A stretch of 5,454 nucleotides of DNA from positions 22,502 through 27,955 of the forward strand of contig DBUL01000198.1 in NCBI GenBank assembly GCA_002307905.1, in the 5' to 3' direction. The translations under genes were made by a program, and so were the position numbers. Positions 1 through 5,454 of this stretch are shown here, piece after piece. This DNA comes from Rhizobiaceae bacterium UBA1291 (GTDB lineage: Bacteria; Pseudomonadota; Alphaproteobacteria; Rhizobiales; Rhizobiaceae). The notes beneath the pieces are model-generated. The model ran no database searches and was not told the DNA's origin. It worked only from the letters and a program-made list of their open reading frames with translations. Each line of letters opens with the position of its first letter. The first letter of the stretch is position 1.

Positions 1-1106
1 ATCGTTCCGGCCCGGAACTCGCCGAGCTCGTTCGAAGCGCCGACGAAGACCATGTTCACGGCATTGACCCGGCCACGCACCTCGTCCGGCGTCCAAAGCG
101 CGATCAGCGTCTCCCGGACATAGACCGACGCCATGTCGGCGGCCCCCATGAGCATCAGCGCCGCGATCGAGATCCAGGCCGTCTCGGAAAGTCCGAACAT
201 GATCGTGCCTGCGCCAAACAGCGCGACGCCGATGAACATGAACAGGCCGGCATTGTGACGGATGGGAAAGCTTGCGAGCGCCACTGCCACGATGACCGCA
301 CCCATGCCGGGCGCAGCGCGCAGAAGTCCAAGGCCGAGCGGACCGAGCGTCAGGATATCGCGCGCGAAGACTGGCATCAGCGCCACGGCGCCGCCGAGCA
401 AGACGGCAAAGAGATCAAGCGAGATCGCGCCGAGCACCACCTTCTCGCCGAAGATAAAACGGAACCCGGCAAGGATCGTGTTCCACGAAACCGCTTTGGA
501 AGCGCTGCGCTGGGCCGGCTTTTCCACCATGAAGATCAGAAGGGCGGCCGAGGCGAAGAGGGCCAAGGAAACCGAATAGGCGAGGGTCGCGCTGACGCCG
601 TAGAGAAGACCGCCGGCGACCGGCCCGATAATCGACGCCATCTGCCAGGAGGACGAATTCCACGCGACCGCATTGCCGAGGTCTTCCGGCGGCACGAGAT
701 TGGGCGCCAGCGACTGAACGGCTGGCGCATTGAAGGCGCGCTCGACACCGAACACAACGAGGATGGCGAACACGATCAAGGGATCGAAGGCGTCGAACAT
801 CGTGAGAAGCAGCATTGCCCCGCCGCACAGCGCACTGACGATCATGCAGATTGCGGCAATCGCCCGGCGATTGTAGCGGTCGGCGACCGAGCCGGTGACC
901 AGGATCAGAAGCAGCGAGGGAAGAAACTGCACGAGGCCGATGAGTCCGAGATAAAGCACGTTGCCCGTCTCGTCATACATTTGCCAGCCCACCGACACGG
1001 AGAGAATCTGCGTGGCAAAAGCGCCAAGGAAGCGGGCGAAGAAGAAGCGGAAATAGGACACATGCCGGAAAGCGGCGAAACGGTCACCGGACGAGATTGC
1101 AGCCAT
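1..1106 (-). CDS. MFS transporter, EntS-like exporter family (MFS_3), C-terminus cut by window edge
   Basis: This frame is open for 368 codons from an ATG at 1106 to the left edge. It encodes a very hydrophobic protein with about ten membrane segments (roughly residues 18-44, 50-74, 82-104, 109-128, 147-170, 174-194, 222-250, 255-280, 285-306 and 310-330). A cytoplasmic-loop motif typical of the major facilitator superfamily, GSVADRYNRR, lies near residues 72-81. The late stretch RGRVNAVN...GASNELGEF (about 344-364) is what I know from the MFS_3 subgroup that includes the enterobactin exporter EntS. Members are usually 400-420 residues or longer, so the last two helices are probably off the window. 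The protein should sit in the inner membrane and export a small molecule by proton antiport; the substrate cannot be read from sequence. The start is the first ATG in frame and follows a GGGAAG ribosome site by nine bases. It is transcribed divergently from yggT. The family is secure; the substrate is unknown. Confidence 0.9.
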   Translation of the reverse strand, partial: MAAISSGDRFAAFRHVSYFRFFFARFLGAFATQILSVSVGWQMYDETGNVLYLGLIGLVQFLPSLLLILVTGSVADRYNRRAIAAICMIVSALCGGAMLLLTMFDAFDPLIVFAILVVFGVERAFNAPAVQSLAPNLVPPEDLGNAVAWNSSSWQMASIIGPVAGGLLYGVSATLAYSVSLALFASAALLIFMVEKPAQRSASKAVSWNTILAGFRFIFGEKVVLGAISLDLFAVLLGGAVALMPVFARDILTLGPLGLGLLRAAPGMGAVIVAVALASFPIRHNAGLFMFIGVALFGAGTIMFGLSETAWISIAALMLMGAADMASVYVRETLIALWTPDEVRGRVNAVNMVFVGASNELGEFRAGT

Positions 1107-1193
1107 CTGAGGAACTTCCCGTTCGGATGATTGAAAAAGGACCGGAGCCGACACCCCGTTAAACATGATTTCCCATACGTCGGCCCGCGGGAC

Positions 1194-1222
1194 TTGTCGG
1201 TTTAGTCGCCAATGTCTACATG
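1194..1222 (+). promoter_or_regulatory. Candidate promoter of the yggT-yggU unit
   Basis: TTGTCG (1194-1199) and TACATG (1217-1222) are 17 bases apart on the plus strand, matching the sigma-70 consensus at four and three of six positions. Transcription would then begin near 1230, only about 20 bases before the chosen yggT start at 1250. This fits the choice of 1250 rather than an earlier ATG. The rest of the 143-bp gap (1107-1249) holds an 8-bp palindrome CCCGCGGG at 1184-1191 and no gene. The call is weak. Confidence 0.25.
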
Positions 1223-1230
1223 TCTGTCAA
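1201..1230 (-). promoter_or_regulatory. Candidate promoter of the MFS transporter gene
   Basis: On the minus strand a perfect TTGACA (1230-1225) lies 18 bases before ACTAAA (1206-1201), which matches the -10 consensus at only three of six positions. This would give a leader of roughly 90 bases before the ATG at 1106. It overlaps the candidate yggT promoter on the other strand, so the two genes may compete for polymerase. It is a consensus match only, and the -10 box is weak. Confidence 0.25.
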
Positions 1231-1249
1231 CGGAGAAATGGAGACCTGC

Positions 1250-1540
1250 ATGCTCGCGCTGTTTCAGACGATCGATCTGGCATTGAACCTTTATACTTGG
1301 GTGCTTATCGCCAGCGCCATTTTTTCATGGCTCTATGCCTTCAACGTCATCAATTCGAGCAACCGCTTCGTCGCCTCAATCGGCACCTTCCTCTACAACG
1401 TCACCGAACCCGCGCTTCGCCCCATCCGCCGCATCCTGCCCGACCTCGGCGGCATCGACATCTCGCCGATCGTCGTGCTGCTCATCATCTTCTTCATCCG
1501 CTCCCTGATGTGGAACAGCATCGTTCCCCTGTTCGTGTGA
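1250..1540 (+). CDS. yggT: YggT family integral membrane protein (single-repeat form)
   Basis: This is a 96-residue membrane protein with a hydrophobic helix at about residues 8-30 and a second at about 70-95. Between them is the family signature, a PALRPIRR stretch followed by [11 protein letters not shown] (about residues 46-66), which I recognise as the YggT/YlmG amphipathic segment. E. coli YggT carries two such repeats; this protein has one, as is usual in alphaproteobacteria and in plastid YlmG proteins. The molecular function is not settled; relatives are linked to cell-division or envelope gene clusters and to osmotic or ion stress. I chose the ATG at 1250 because GGAG at 1240-1243 stands six bases before it and the protein then begins as its rhizobial relatives do. 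An in-frame ATG at 1220 would add ten unremarkable residues. The stop overlaps the start of yggU by four bases, so the two are very probably co-transcribed and translationally coupled. Confidence 0.92.
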   Translation: MLALFQTIDLALNLYTWVLIASAIFSWLYAFNVINSSNRFVASIGTFLYNVTEPALRPIRRILPDLGGIDISPIVVLLIIFFIRSLMWNSIVPLFV

Positions 1541-1851
1541 TCCGGCCTTACAAGGCCTTTGACGATCACCTGCGGCTTGCCGTCCGTCTCACCCCGAACG
1601 GTGGGCGTGATGCTATCGACGGCGTCGAACTGAATGCCGACGGCGAGGCACATCTCAAGGCACGCGTCTCCTGCGTTCCGGAAAAGGGCAAGGCCAACAA
1701 GGCGCTGGTCGTACTACTTGCCAAGGCGCTCGGCGTACCGAAATCATCCGTATCTGTCGTATCCGGCGACACCGCCAGACGAAAAATCCTCCGGATCGAT
1801 GGCGACCCGGAGGATTTGGCAAAACGGATCGACGGCCTGATCGCCGCCTGA
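1537..1851 (+). CDS. yggU: DUF167 / UPF0235 (YggU) family protein
   Basis: This is a small soluble protein of 104 residues. The family core is clear: a [12 protein letters not shown] stretch near residues 16-27, then [11 protein letters not shown] (about 47-57), a [12 protein letters not shown] segment (about 61-72) and [12 protein letters not shown] (about 76-87). Lengths of 95-110 residues are normal. Structures of relatives such as E. coli YggU exist, but the biochemical role is unknown, so none is assigned. The start is GTG at 1537, within the GTGA that also ends yggT. It is the only suitable start codon close to the conserved N-terminus, and since no good ribosome site precedes it, coupled re-initiation after yggT is likely. 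The same frame stays open far upstream through yggT, but that extension is an artefact. The yggT-yggU order is also found in E. coli. The 3' end of the gene carries the apparent terminator of the convergent ppa gene. Confidence 0.92.
   Translation: MIRPYKAFDDHLRLAVRLTPNGGRDAIDGVELNADGEAHLKARVSCVPEKGKANKALVVLLAKALGVPKSSVSVVSGDTARRKILRIDGDPEDLAKRIDGLIAA
1782..1817 (-). terminator. Apparent intrinsic terminator of ppa, embedded in the yggU coding sequence
   Basis: A perfect 11-bp inverted repeat has arms at 1784-1794 and 1807-1817 (AAATCCTCCGG and CCGGAGGATTT) around a 12-base loop. Read on the minus strand, the second arm runs into TTTTT followed by C, giving a GC-rich stem and T-run about 36 bases after the ppa stop codon. 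On the plus strand the stem is followed by only three T's, so it should work mainly for ppa. The bases also encode the [12 protein letters not shown] segment of YggU, so they serve two purposes. The stem is plain in the sequence; its activity is inferred. Confidence 0.65.
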
Positions 1852-1853
1852 CC

Positions 1854-2387
1854 TTACTTCTGGGCTTTATAGCGCTCGATAGCTTCGACGATCAGCGTCT
1901 TGGCAACGCTGACATCCTGCCAACCGGCGATCTTCACCCACTTGCCGGGCTCCAGATCCTTGTAGTGCTCGAAGAAGTGCTCGATCTGCTTGAGCGTGAT
2001 CTCCGGCATGTCGGTGTAGTTTTCGATCTTGTCGTAGCGCTGGGTCAGCTTGTGCGAGGGAACGGCAATGATCTTCTCATCCTGACCGCCGTCGTCTTCC
2101 ATGATCATGACGCCAATCGGGCGAACATTGATGACGCAGCCGGCAACGAGCGGACGCGTATTGCAGATCAGCACGTCGATCGGGTCGCCGTCTTCCGAAA
2201 GGGTGTGTGGCACGAAACCATAATTGCCCGGATAGGTCATCGGCGTGTAGAGGAAGCGGTCGACGACCAGTGCGCCGGCTTCCTTGTCCATCTCGTACTT
2301 GATCGGGTGACCACCAACCGGCACTTCAACAATGACGTTCACGTCATCCGGCGGATTCTTGCCGATCTTGATTGCATCAATACGCAT
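1854..2387 (-). CDS. ppa: Inorganic pyrophosphatase, soluble family I
   Basis: This cytoplasmic enzyme hydrolyses pyrophosphate to two phosphates with magnesium, drawing DNA, RNA and aminoacyl-tRNA synthesis forward. The protein has 177 residues, close to the 175 of the E. coli enzyme. The signature DGDPIDV is at residues 66-72. All the main catalytic residues are present at a constant offset of one from E. coli numbering: Glu21, Lys30, Glu32, Arg44, Tyr52, Tyr56, Asp66, Asp68, Asp71, Asp98, Asp103, Lys105, Tyr142 and Lys143. I place the start at 2387, where the protein begins MRIDAIKIG and GGGG stands six bases upstream. An in-frame ATG at 2399 would add four residues but has no ribosome site before it. 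Its stop is two bases from that of convergent yggU, and its terminator appears to lie within yggU. It looks like a monocistronic housekeeping gene with every active-site residue intact. Confidence 0.97.
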   Translation of the reverse strand: MRIDAIKIGKNPPDDVNVIVEVPVGGHPIKYEMDKEAGALVVDRFLYTPMTYPGNYGFVPHTLSEDGDPIDVLICNTRPLVAGCVINVRPIGVMIMEDDGGQDEKIIAVPSHKLTQRYDKIENYTDMPEITLKQIEHFFEHYKDLEPGKWVKIAGWQDVSVAKTLIVEAIERYKAQK

Positions 2388-2420
2388 TTTCAGCCCCATT
2401 GGAGTGTTGAAATCCCGCGT

Positions 2421-2449
2421 TTCCTAATGGGAAACCAAGTGCTTTGCAA
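2421..2449 (-). promoter_or_regulatory. Candidate ppa promoter with overlapping palindrome
   Basis: Reading the minus strand, TTGCAA (2449-2444) is followed after 17 bases by TAGGAA (2426-2421), with four and three of six consensus matches. Transcription would begin near 2414, giving a leader of about 27 bases with the GGGG ribosome site. A perfect 6-bp inverted repeat, GTTTCC at 2419-2424 and GGAAAC at 2430-2435, covers the -10 box and could be an operator. This is a consensus match only. Confidence 0.33.
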
Positions 2450-2453
2450 CACG

Positions 2454-2478
2454 GCTTTGGGCGAACCAAGCCCAAGGC
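2454..2478. repeat. Inverted repeat in the ppa/exported-protein intergenic region
   Basis: Arms GCTTTGGGC (2454-2462) and GCCCAAGGC (2470-2478) flank a seven-base loop. As plus-strand RNA this is a 9-bp stem with one G-U pair; as DNA it matches at eight of nine positions. No T-run follows on either strand, so it is not a standard terminator. It lies just upstream of the candidate ppa -35 box and about 95 bases before the start of the exported protein, so it could be an operator for either gene or part of a 5' leader. The 184-bp gap (2388-2571) also holds a perfect 5-bp inverted repeat, GCAGA at 2525-2529 and TCTGC at 2534-2538, and no gene. I see no convincing promoter for the plus-strand gene. 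Confidence 0.4.
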
Positions 2479-2571
2479 ATCAGACAGCGCCATTGCGGGC
2501 CGTCTAGCCAACACCGCGCACGCGGCAGATCTTTCTGCTAGAAATGGCGAAAGCCAGTAGGGGGATGATCC

Positions 2572-3195
2572 ATGTTGAACAATCGAATGATCAGCATTGC
2601 CGCAGCACTTGCCTCCTTCGCATCAGCAGAGACGGCAACCGCCAATGACAGCGTCTATACCGACCTCGATTTCGATGCCTGCCAGACAATCCTCGACGAT
2701 GAGTTCAGCGACACGATGAAATGCCCCGGCTACCAGGGCCTTGCGGTCTATTTCACCGAGAGCGACCTGCGTCAGGCCATGCAGTACGGACCGGTGCGCG
2801 ACGAACTGGTGGGCAAGGTCTACGAGTCCTTCGCTCCCTTCAACCGCGTCGGTTCGAAGATCGAATGGCGGCTGGATGCGGCCGGTAAGCCCATCGCCAC
2901 GATCCTGCGCTGGTATATCGAGAACACGGGGCCGGAAGGTGAACCAACCGAAGAAAGTACCGGCCAGGTTCTGGTGGTCTCCCGAATAGCGCGACCGGAT
3001 GATGGTCTGAGCTGCGTCATCGGCTATGTAGACGCACTCGAGAACCGGGACGCAAACATGCTCGCACGGCAAATCGCCGACAACGAGGCGCATGATTTCG
3101 CCTGCGGCTATCAGGAACGCTTCTGGCGCGGCAAGCGAGGAGAGAAATCCGGTGAACCGACCATCGTCTGGCCGGAGGGCTATCAGCCGGAATGA
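2572..3195 (+). CDS. Hypothetical exported protein with four cysteines
   Basis: I do not recognise this 207-residue protein as a characterised family. The N-terminus looks like a Sec signal peptide: Asn and Arg at residues 3-5, a hydrophobic run at about 7-19, and a small-residue cleavage region ending near Ala24 (ATA then ND). The mature part, about 183 residues, is acidic and soluble, with no membrane segment. Its four cysteines (37, 51, 148, 178) could form two disulfides in the periplasm. Tryptophans at 99 and 114 flank a predicted beta-rich middle (VGSKIEWRLDAAGKPIATILRW), and a Gly/Glu/Pro/Thr-rich loop lies at about 120-131. The ATG at 2572 is well supported by an AGGGGGA ribosome site seven bases upstream. 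It is divergent from ppa and ends 18 bases from the convergent acetyltransferase gene, so it is probably transcribed alone. The open frame, ribosome site and signal peptide make it a convincing gene; its function is unknown. Confidence 0.85.
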   Translation: MLNNRMISIAAALASFASAETATANDSVYTDLDFDACQTILDDEFSDTMKCPGYQGLAVYFTESDLRQAMQYGPVRDELVGKVYESFAPFNRVGSKIEWRLDAAGKPIATILRWYIENTGPEGEPTEESTGQVLVVSRIARPDDGLSCVIGYVDALENRDANMLARQIADNEAHDFACGYQERFWRGKRGEKSGEPTIVWPEGYQPE

Positions 3196-3213
3196 CCCGG
3201 CGACTGGCGGTCC

Positions 3214-3720
3214 TCAGTCCCAGATGAAGCCGAGCTTCTTCAACTGGACGTCGTCGAAGTCCTCCAGGCCTTCGACGGCATCGACACCACCGTTGGAGCG
3301 GAAGAAGTCGACCGCGTGCTGGCTGTCTTCCAGGCACCACACGGCCATGCCGTCACAGCCTAGAGACTTCAACAGGCGACGCGCCTCGCCGAACAGCGTG
3401 TGGCCGAGGCCGATTCCCTGATATTCCGGCCGCATGTAGATCTCGTAGATCTCGCCTTCCTGCGGAAGCGCGCGTGCCCGGTTTAGGCCAAGCGTCGTAT
3501 AGCCAGCAATCATACCCGCGACATCGACGACCAGGATTGTAGCCGGCCCTCGTGTCGCCCTGCGCCACCAGGCCTCGCCACGTCGTTCAAGCATCCTGGC
3601 GAGCGGTTTATGCGGAATAAGCCCCGCATAGGCATGCTGCCACGCGCATCGGTGCGCCTCGGCTAGGGAGGCGGCATCCTGCGGCTCGGCAGGGCGCACA
3701 TCGATCGACAACGTCTTCAT
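3214..3720 (-). CDS. GNAT family N-acetyltransferase
   Basis: This 168-residue protein fits a single GNAT domain, which moves an acetyl group from acetyl-CoA to an amine on a small molecule, peptide or protein. Motif A, the acetyl-CoA pyrophosphate-binding loop, is visible as RPEYQGIGLG at residues 97-106, in the Q-x-x-G-x-G form. The preceding strand EIYEIYM (about 90-96) and the later VWCLEDSQHAVDFFRSNGG (about 127-145) match motifs A and B of the fold. The N-terminal HRCAWQHAYAGLIP (about 23-36) is common in a subgroup of poorly characterised bacterial GNAT proteins. The acceptor cannot be inferred. The ATG at 3720 has only a weak purine stretch (GAAAG) upstream, but the N-terminus VRPAEPQDAASL is at the usual distance from the first helix. 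Its stop is 18 bases from that of the convergent exported protein. No T-tailed terminator is visible downstream; only a 5-bp hairpin at 3186-3201 overlaps the neighbour's stop. Confidence 0.9.
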   Translation of the reverse strand: MKTLSIDVRPAEPQDAASLAEAHRCAWQHAYAGLIPHKPLARMLERRGEAWWRRATRGPATILVVDVAGMIAGYTTLGLNRARALPQEGEIYEIYMRPEYQGIGLGHTLFGEARRLLKSLGCDGMAVWCLEDSQHAVDFFRSNGGVDAVEGLEDFDDVQLKKLGFIWD

Positions 3721-3812
3721 AACGCTACTTTCGTCCGGCTGAAGGAAGGTGAAACGACCAATACTCTCCGGTCACGTCGCCTCCAGCGCTCTCATCTGGA
3801 CCATAGCGGAAA

Positions 3813-3841
3813 ATTTAACGCATTCTTAAGGGCCGTCGCAA
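3813..3841 (-). promoter_or_regulatory. Candidate promoter of the acetyltransferase gene
   Basis: On the minus strand TTGCGA (3841-3836) and TTAAAT (3818-3813) are 17 bases apart, each matching four of six consensus positions. It stands just beyond the typA terminator, as expected for a separately transcribed gene. The leader would be about 85 bases and includes a short inverted repeat, TCCAG at 3782-3786 with CTGGA at 3796-3800. The call is moderate to weak. The gap 3721-3917 holds nothing else apart from the terminator. Confidence 0.35.
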
Positions 3842-3860
3842 GCCCGGCCGGCTGCAATAC

Positions 3861-3892
3861 ACAAACAAAAACCCCGGCTCGCAAGCCGGGGT
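3861..3892 (-). terminator. Rho-independent terminator of typA
   Basis: A perfect 9-bp GC-rich stem (ACCCCGGCT at 3871-3879, AGCCGGGGT at 3884-3892) encloses the four-base loop CGCA. On the minus strand it is followed at once by a T-rich tract (TTTTTGTTTGT, covering 3871-3861). It starts 26 bases after the typA stop codon. The plus strand lacks a T-run after the stem, so it acts in the typA direction. It should insulate the acetyltransferase gene from typA transcription. Confidence 0.93.
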
Positions 3893-3917
3893 CTGATGCA
3901 AAAACTGAACGCGACAA

Positions 3918-5454
3918 TCAGGCTTGAGCGGCAGCACGAGCCTTGTCGAACCGCTTGCGGTCGTTGGCATCGAGATACATCTTGCGCAGTCGGATCGATT
4001 TCGGCGTGACTTCCATCAGTTCGTCGTCCTGGATCCAGGAAAGCGCACGGTCGAGCGTCATGCGGATCGGCGGGGTGAGCTTGACCGCTTCATCCTTACC
4101 GGCAGCGCGGATGTTGGTGAGCTGCTTACCCTTCAGAACGTTGACTTCGAGATCGTTGTCGCGGGTGTGGATGCCGATGATCATACCCGCATAGACCTTC
4201 TCGCCCGGTTCGATCATCATCGGACCGCGGTCTTCGAGATTGAACATCGCGTAGGCGACAGCCTCGCCCGCTCCGTTGGAGAGCAGAACGCCATTGGTCC
4301 GGCCGATGATCGGGCCCTTGTAGGGCTGATAGTCGTGGAACAGGCGGTTCATGATGGCCGTGCCGCGGGTATCGGTCAGAAGCTCCGACTGGTAGCCGAT
4401 GAGACCGCGGGTCGGCGCAAAGAAGACCAGACGGACGCGATTGCCGCCGGAGGGCCGAAGCTCAGCCATCTCGGCCTTGCGTTCGGACATCTTCTGCACG
4501 ACGATACCGGAATGCTCTTCATCCACGTCGATGACGACTTCTTCGATCGGCTCCATGAGCTGGCCGGTCTTTTCGTCATTGTGCATGACGACGCGCGGAC
4601 GCGAAACGGCAAGCTCGAAACCCTCGCGACGCATGGTCTCGATAAGAACGGCCAGCTGCAATTCGCCGCGACCGGACACGAAGAACGAATCCTTGCCTTC
4701 GGCCTCTTCGATCTTCAGCGCGACGTTACCTTCGGCTTCCTTGAACAGACGGTCGCGGATGACGCGGCTGGTGACCTTGTCACCCTCGGTGCCAGCCAGC
4801 GGGCTGTCGTTGACGAGGAAGGACATGGTGACCGTCGGCGGGTCGATCGGCTGCGCGGTGAGCGGCTCGGTCACGGACGGATCGCAGAAGGTGTCGGCGA
4901 CGGTGCCCTTGGATAGGCCCGCAATCGCGACGATGTCGCCTGCATGGGCTTCGTCGATGGCGGTGCGCTCGATGCCGCGAAAGGCGAGAATCTTGGAAAT
5001 ACGGCCGTTCTCGATCAGCTTGCCGTCCTGGCCGATGACCTTGACGGACTGGTTCGGCTTGATCGAACCGGAATGGATACGGCCGGTGATGATACGGCCG
5101 AGGAAGGGGTTTGCTTCCAGGATCGTGCCGATCATGCGGAACGCGCCGTCCTCATCGCCCACGCTCGGCTCGGGAACATGCTTCAGAACGAGGTCCAGCA
5201 ACGGTGCCAAACCCTGGTCCTTCGGGCCTTCCGGATTGACGTTCATCCAGCCGTCGCGGCCCGAACCGTAAAGAATCGGGAAGTCAAGCTGTTCGTCCGT
5301 TGCGTCGAGATTGGCAAAAAGGTCGAAGACTTCGTTGATGACCTCTTCGTGGCGGCCGTCCGGACGGTCGATCTTGTTGATGACGACGATCGGACGAAGA
5401 CCGACCTTCAGCGCCTTGGAGACGACGAACTTGGTCTGTGGCATCGGTCCTTGA
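3918..5454 (-). CDS. typA: TypA/BipA translational GTPase, N-terminus cut by window edge
   Basis: TypA is a ribosome-binding GTPase of the EF-G/LepA family that helps 50S assembly and translation under stress such as cold. The window holds its last 511 residues; by comparison with the E. coli protein (607) about 100 residues are missing at the N-terminus, with the P-loop and both switch regions. The frame enters at GPMPQTKFVV and soon shows the guanine-specificity motif NKID (about residues 26-29 of the fragment), then ATDEQLDFPILYGSG. The beta-barrel domain II follows (about 95-200), then EF-G-like domains, including SGRGELQLAVLIETMRREGF and SRGLIGY-type stretches (here TRGLIGYQSE). Last comes the TypA-specific C-terminal domain with KGKQLTN near residue 441 and a basic tail. 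The stop at 3918 is followed by a strong terminator, so typA ends its transcript. No frameshift or loss of a conserved block is seen. An ATG at 5444 is internal, not the start. Confidence 0.97.
   Translation of the reverse strand, partial: QGPMPQTKFVVSKALKVGLRPIVVINKIDRPDGRHEEVINEVFDLFANLDATDEQLDFPILYGSGRDGWMNVNPEGPKDQGLAPLLDLVLKHVPEPSVGDEDGAFRMIGTILEANPFLGRIITGRIHSGSIKPNQSVKVIGQDGKLIENGRISKILAFRGIERTAIDEAHAGDIVAIAGLSKGTVADTFCDPSVTEPLTAQPIDPPTVTMSFLVNDSPLAGTEGDKVTSRVIRDRLFKEAEGNVALKIEEAEGKDSFFVSGRGELQLAVLIETMRREGFELAVSRPRVVMHNDEKTGQLMEPIEEVVIDVDEEHSGIVVQKMSERKAEMAELRPSGGNRVRLVFFAPTRGLIGYQSELLTDTRGTAIMNRLFHDYQPYKGPIIGRTNGVLLSNGAGEAVAYAMFNLEDRGPMMIEPGEKVYAGMIIGIHTRDNDLEVNVLKGKQLTNIRAAGKDEAVKLTPPIRMTLDRALSWIQDDELMEVTPKSIRLRKMYLDANDRKRFDKARAAAQA

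Noticed and set aside
255..1130. A 291-codon open frame on the plus strand
   Set aside because: It lies antisense to the MFS transporter, is rich in Arg, Asp, Glu and His with no domain pattern, and mirrors the codon bias of the opposite strand. The minus-strand frame gives a well-formed membrane protein.
1165..1536. A 124-residue N-terminal extension of YggU in the same frame
   Set aside because: The extension runs through yggT in another frame and is rich in Arg, His and Pro. Family length and the GTG at 1537 place the true start at the end of yggT.
2388..2399. Earlier ATG for ppa at 2399
   Set aside because: It has no ribosome site and adds four residues not usual in relatives. The GGGG before the ATG at 2387 lies within this extension.
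3186..3201. GCCGG/CCGGC hairpin at the stop of the exported protein, as a terminator
   Set aside because: The stem is only five pairs with no T-run on either strand, too weak to call a terminator for either convergent gene.
3836..3855. GC-rich near-palindrome beside the typA terminator as a second terminator or repeat element
   Set aside because: Only about four pairs form symmetrically and no T-run follows. The likeness to the nearby terminator arm is short and probably coincidental.
3924..4916. A 330-codon plus-strand open frame opposite typA, with a further 290-codon frame at 4399-5271
   Set aside because: Both are antisense to typA, which has strong family-wide similarity. Their products are low-complexity shadows without a ribosome site or recognisable domain.

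Overview
The window looks like ordinary chromosomal core DNA from an alphaproteobacterium of the order Hyphomicrobiales (Rhizobiales), most likely from the Rhizobium/Agrobacterium group. That placement comes from the GC-rich coding sequence and from the protein wording of the inorganic pyrophosphatase, TypA, YggT and YggU, which I recognise from rhizobial genomes. It is inference; no search was run. I see no mobile element, CRISPR array, rRNA, tRNA, phage gene or prophage scar.

Layout from left to right. A major facilitator superfamily exporter on the minus strand (1-1106) runs off the left edge without its last two membrane helices. It is transcribed divergently from a two-gene plus-strand unit: a one-repeat YggT membrane protein (1250-1540) and a DUF167/YggU protein (1537-1851) whose GTG start overlaps the yggT stop by four bases. 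yggU ends two bases from the stop codon of the convergent inorganic pyrophosphatase gene ppa (1854-2387, minus). With no room between the two genes, the apparent ppa terminator, a perfect 11-bp inverted repeat followed by a T-run on the minus strand, lies inside the 3' coding end of yggU. ppa diverges from an uncharacterised, probably exported 207-residue protein (2572-3195, plus), across a 184-bp gap (2388-2571) with three small inverted repeats. That protein converges on a GNAT-family acetyltransferase (3214-3720, minus). After a 197-bp gap with a strong intrinsic terminator comes typA (3918 to the right edge, minus), a ribosome-associated GTPase that lacks about its first 100 residues here.

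The genes do not form one pathway. ppa (pyrophosphate removal) and typA (translation under stress) are housekeeping genes. yggT-yggU is a widely conserved pair of poorly defined function. The MFS exporter and the acetyltransferase are family-level calls with unknown substrates. I found no evidence of a new multi-gene system. The points most worth a second look are the terminator embedded in the yggU coding region, the palindromes between ppa and the exported protein, and the exported protein itself.
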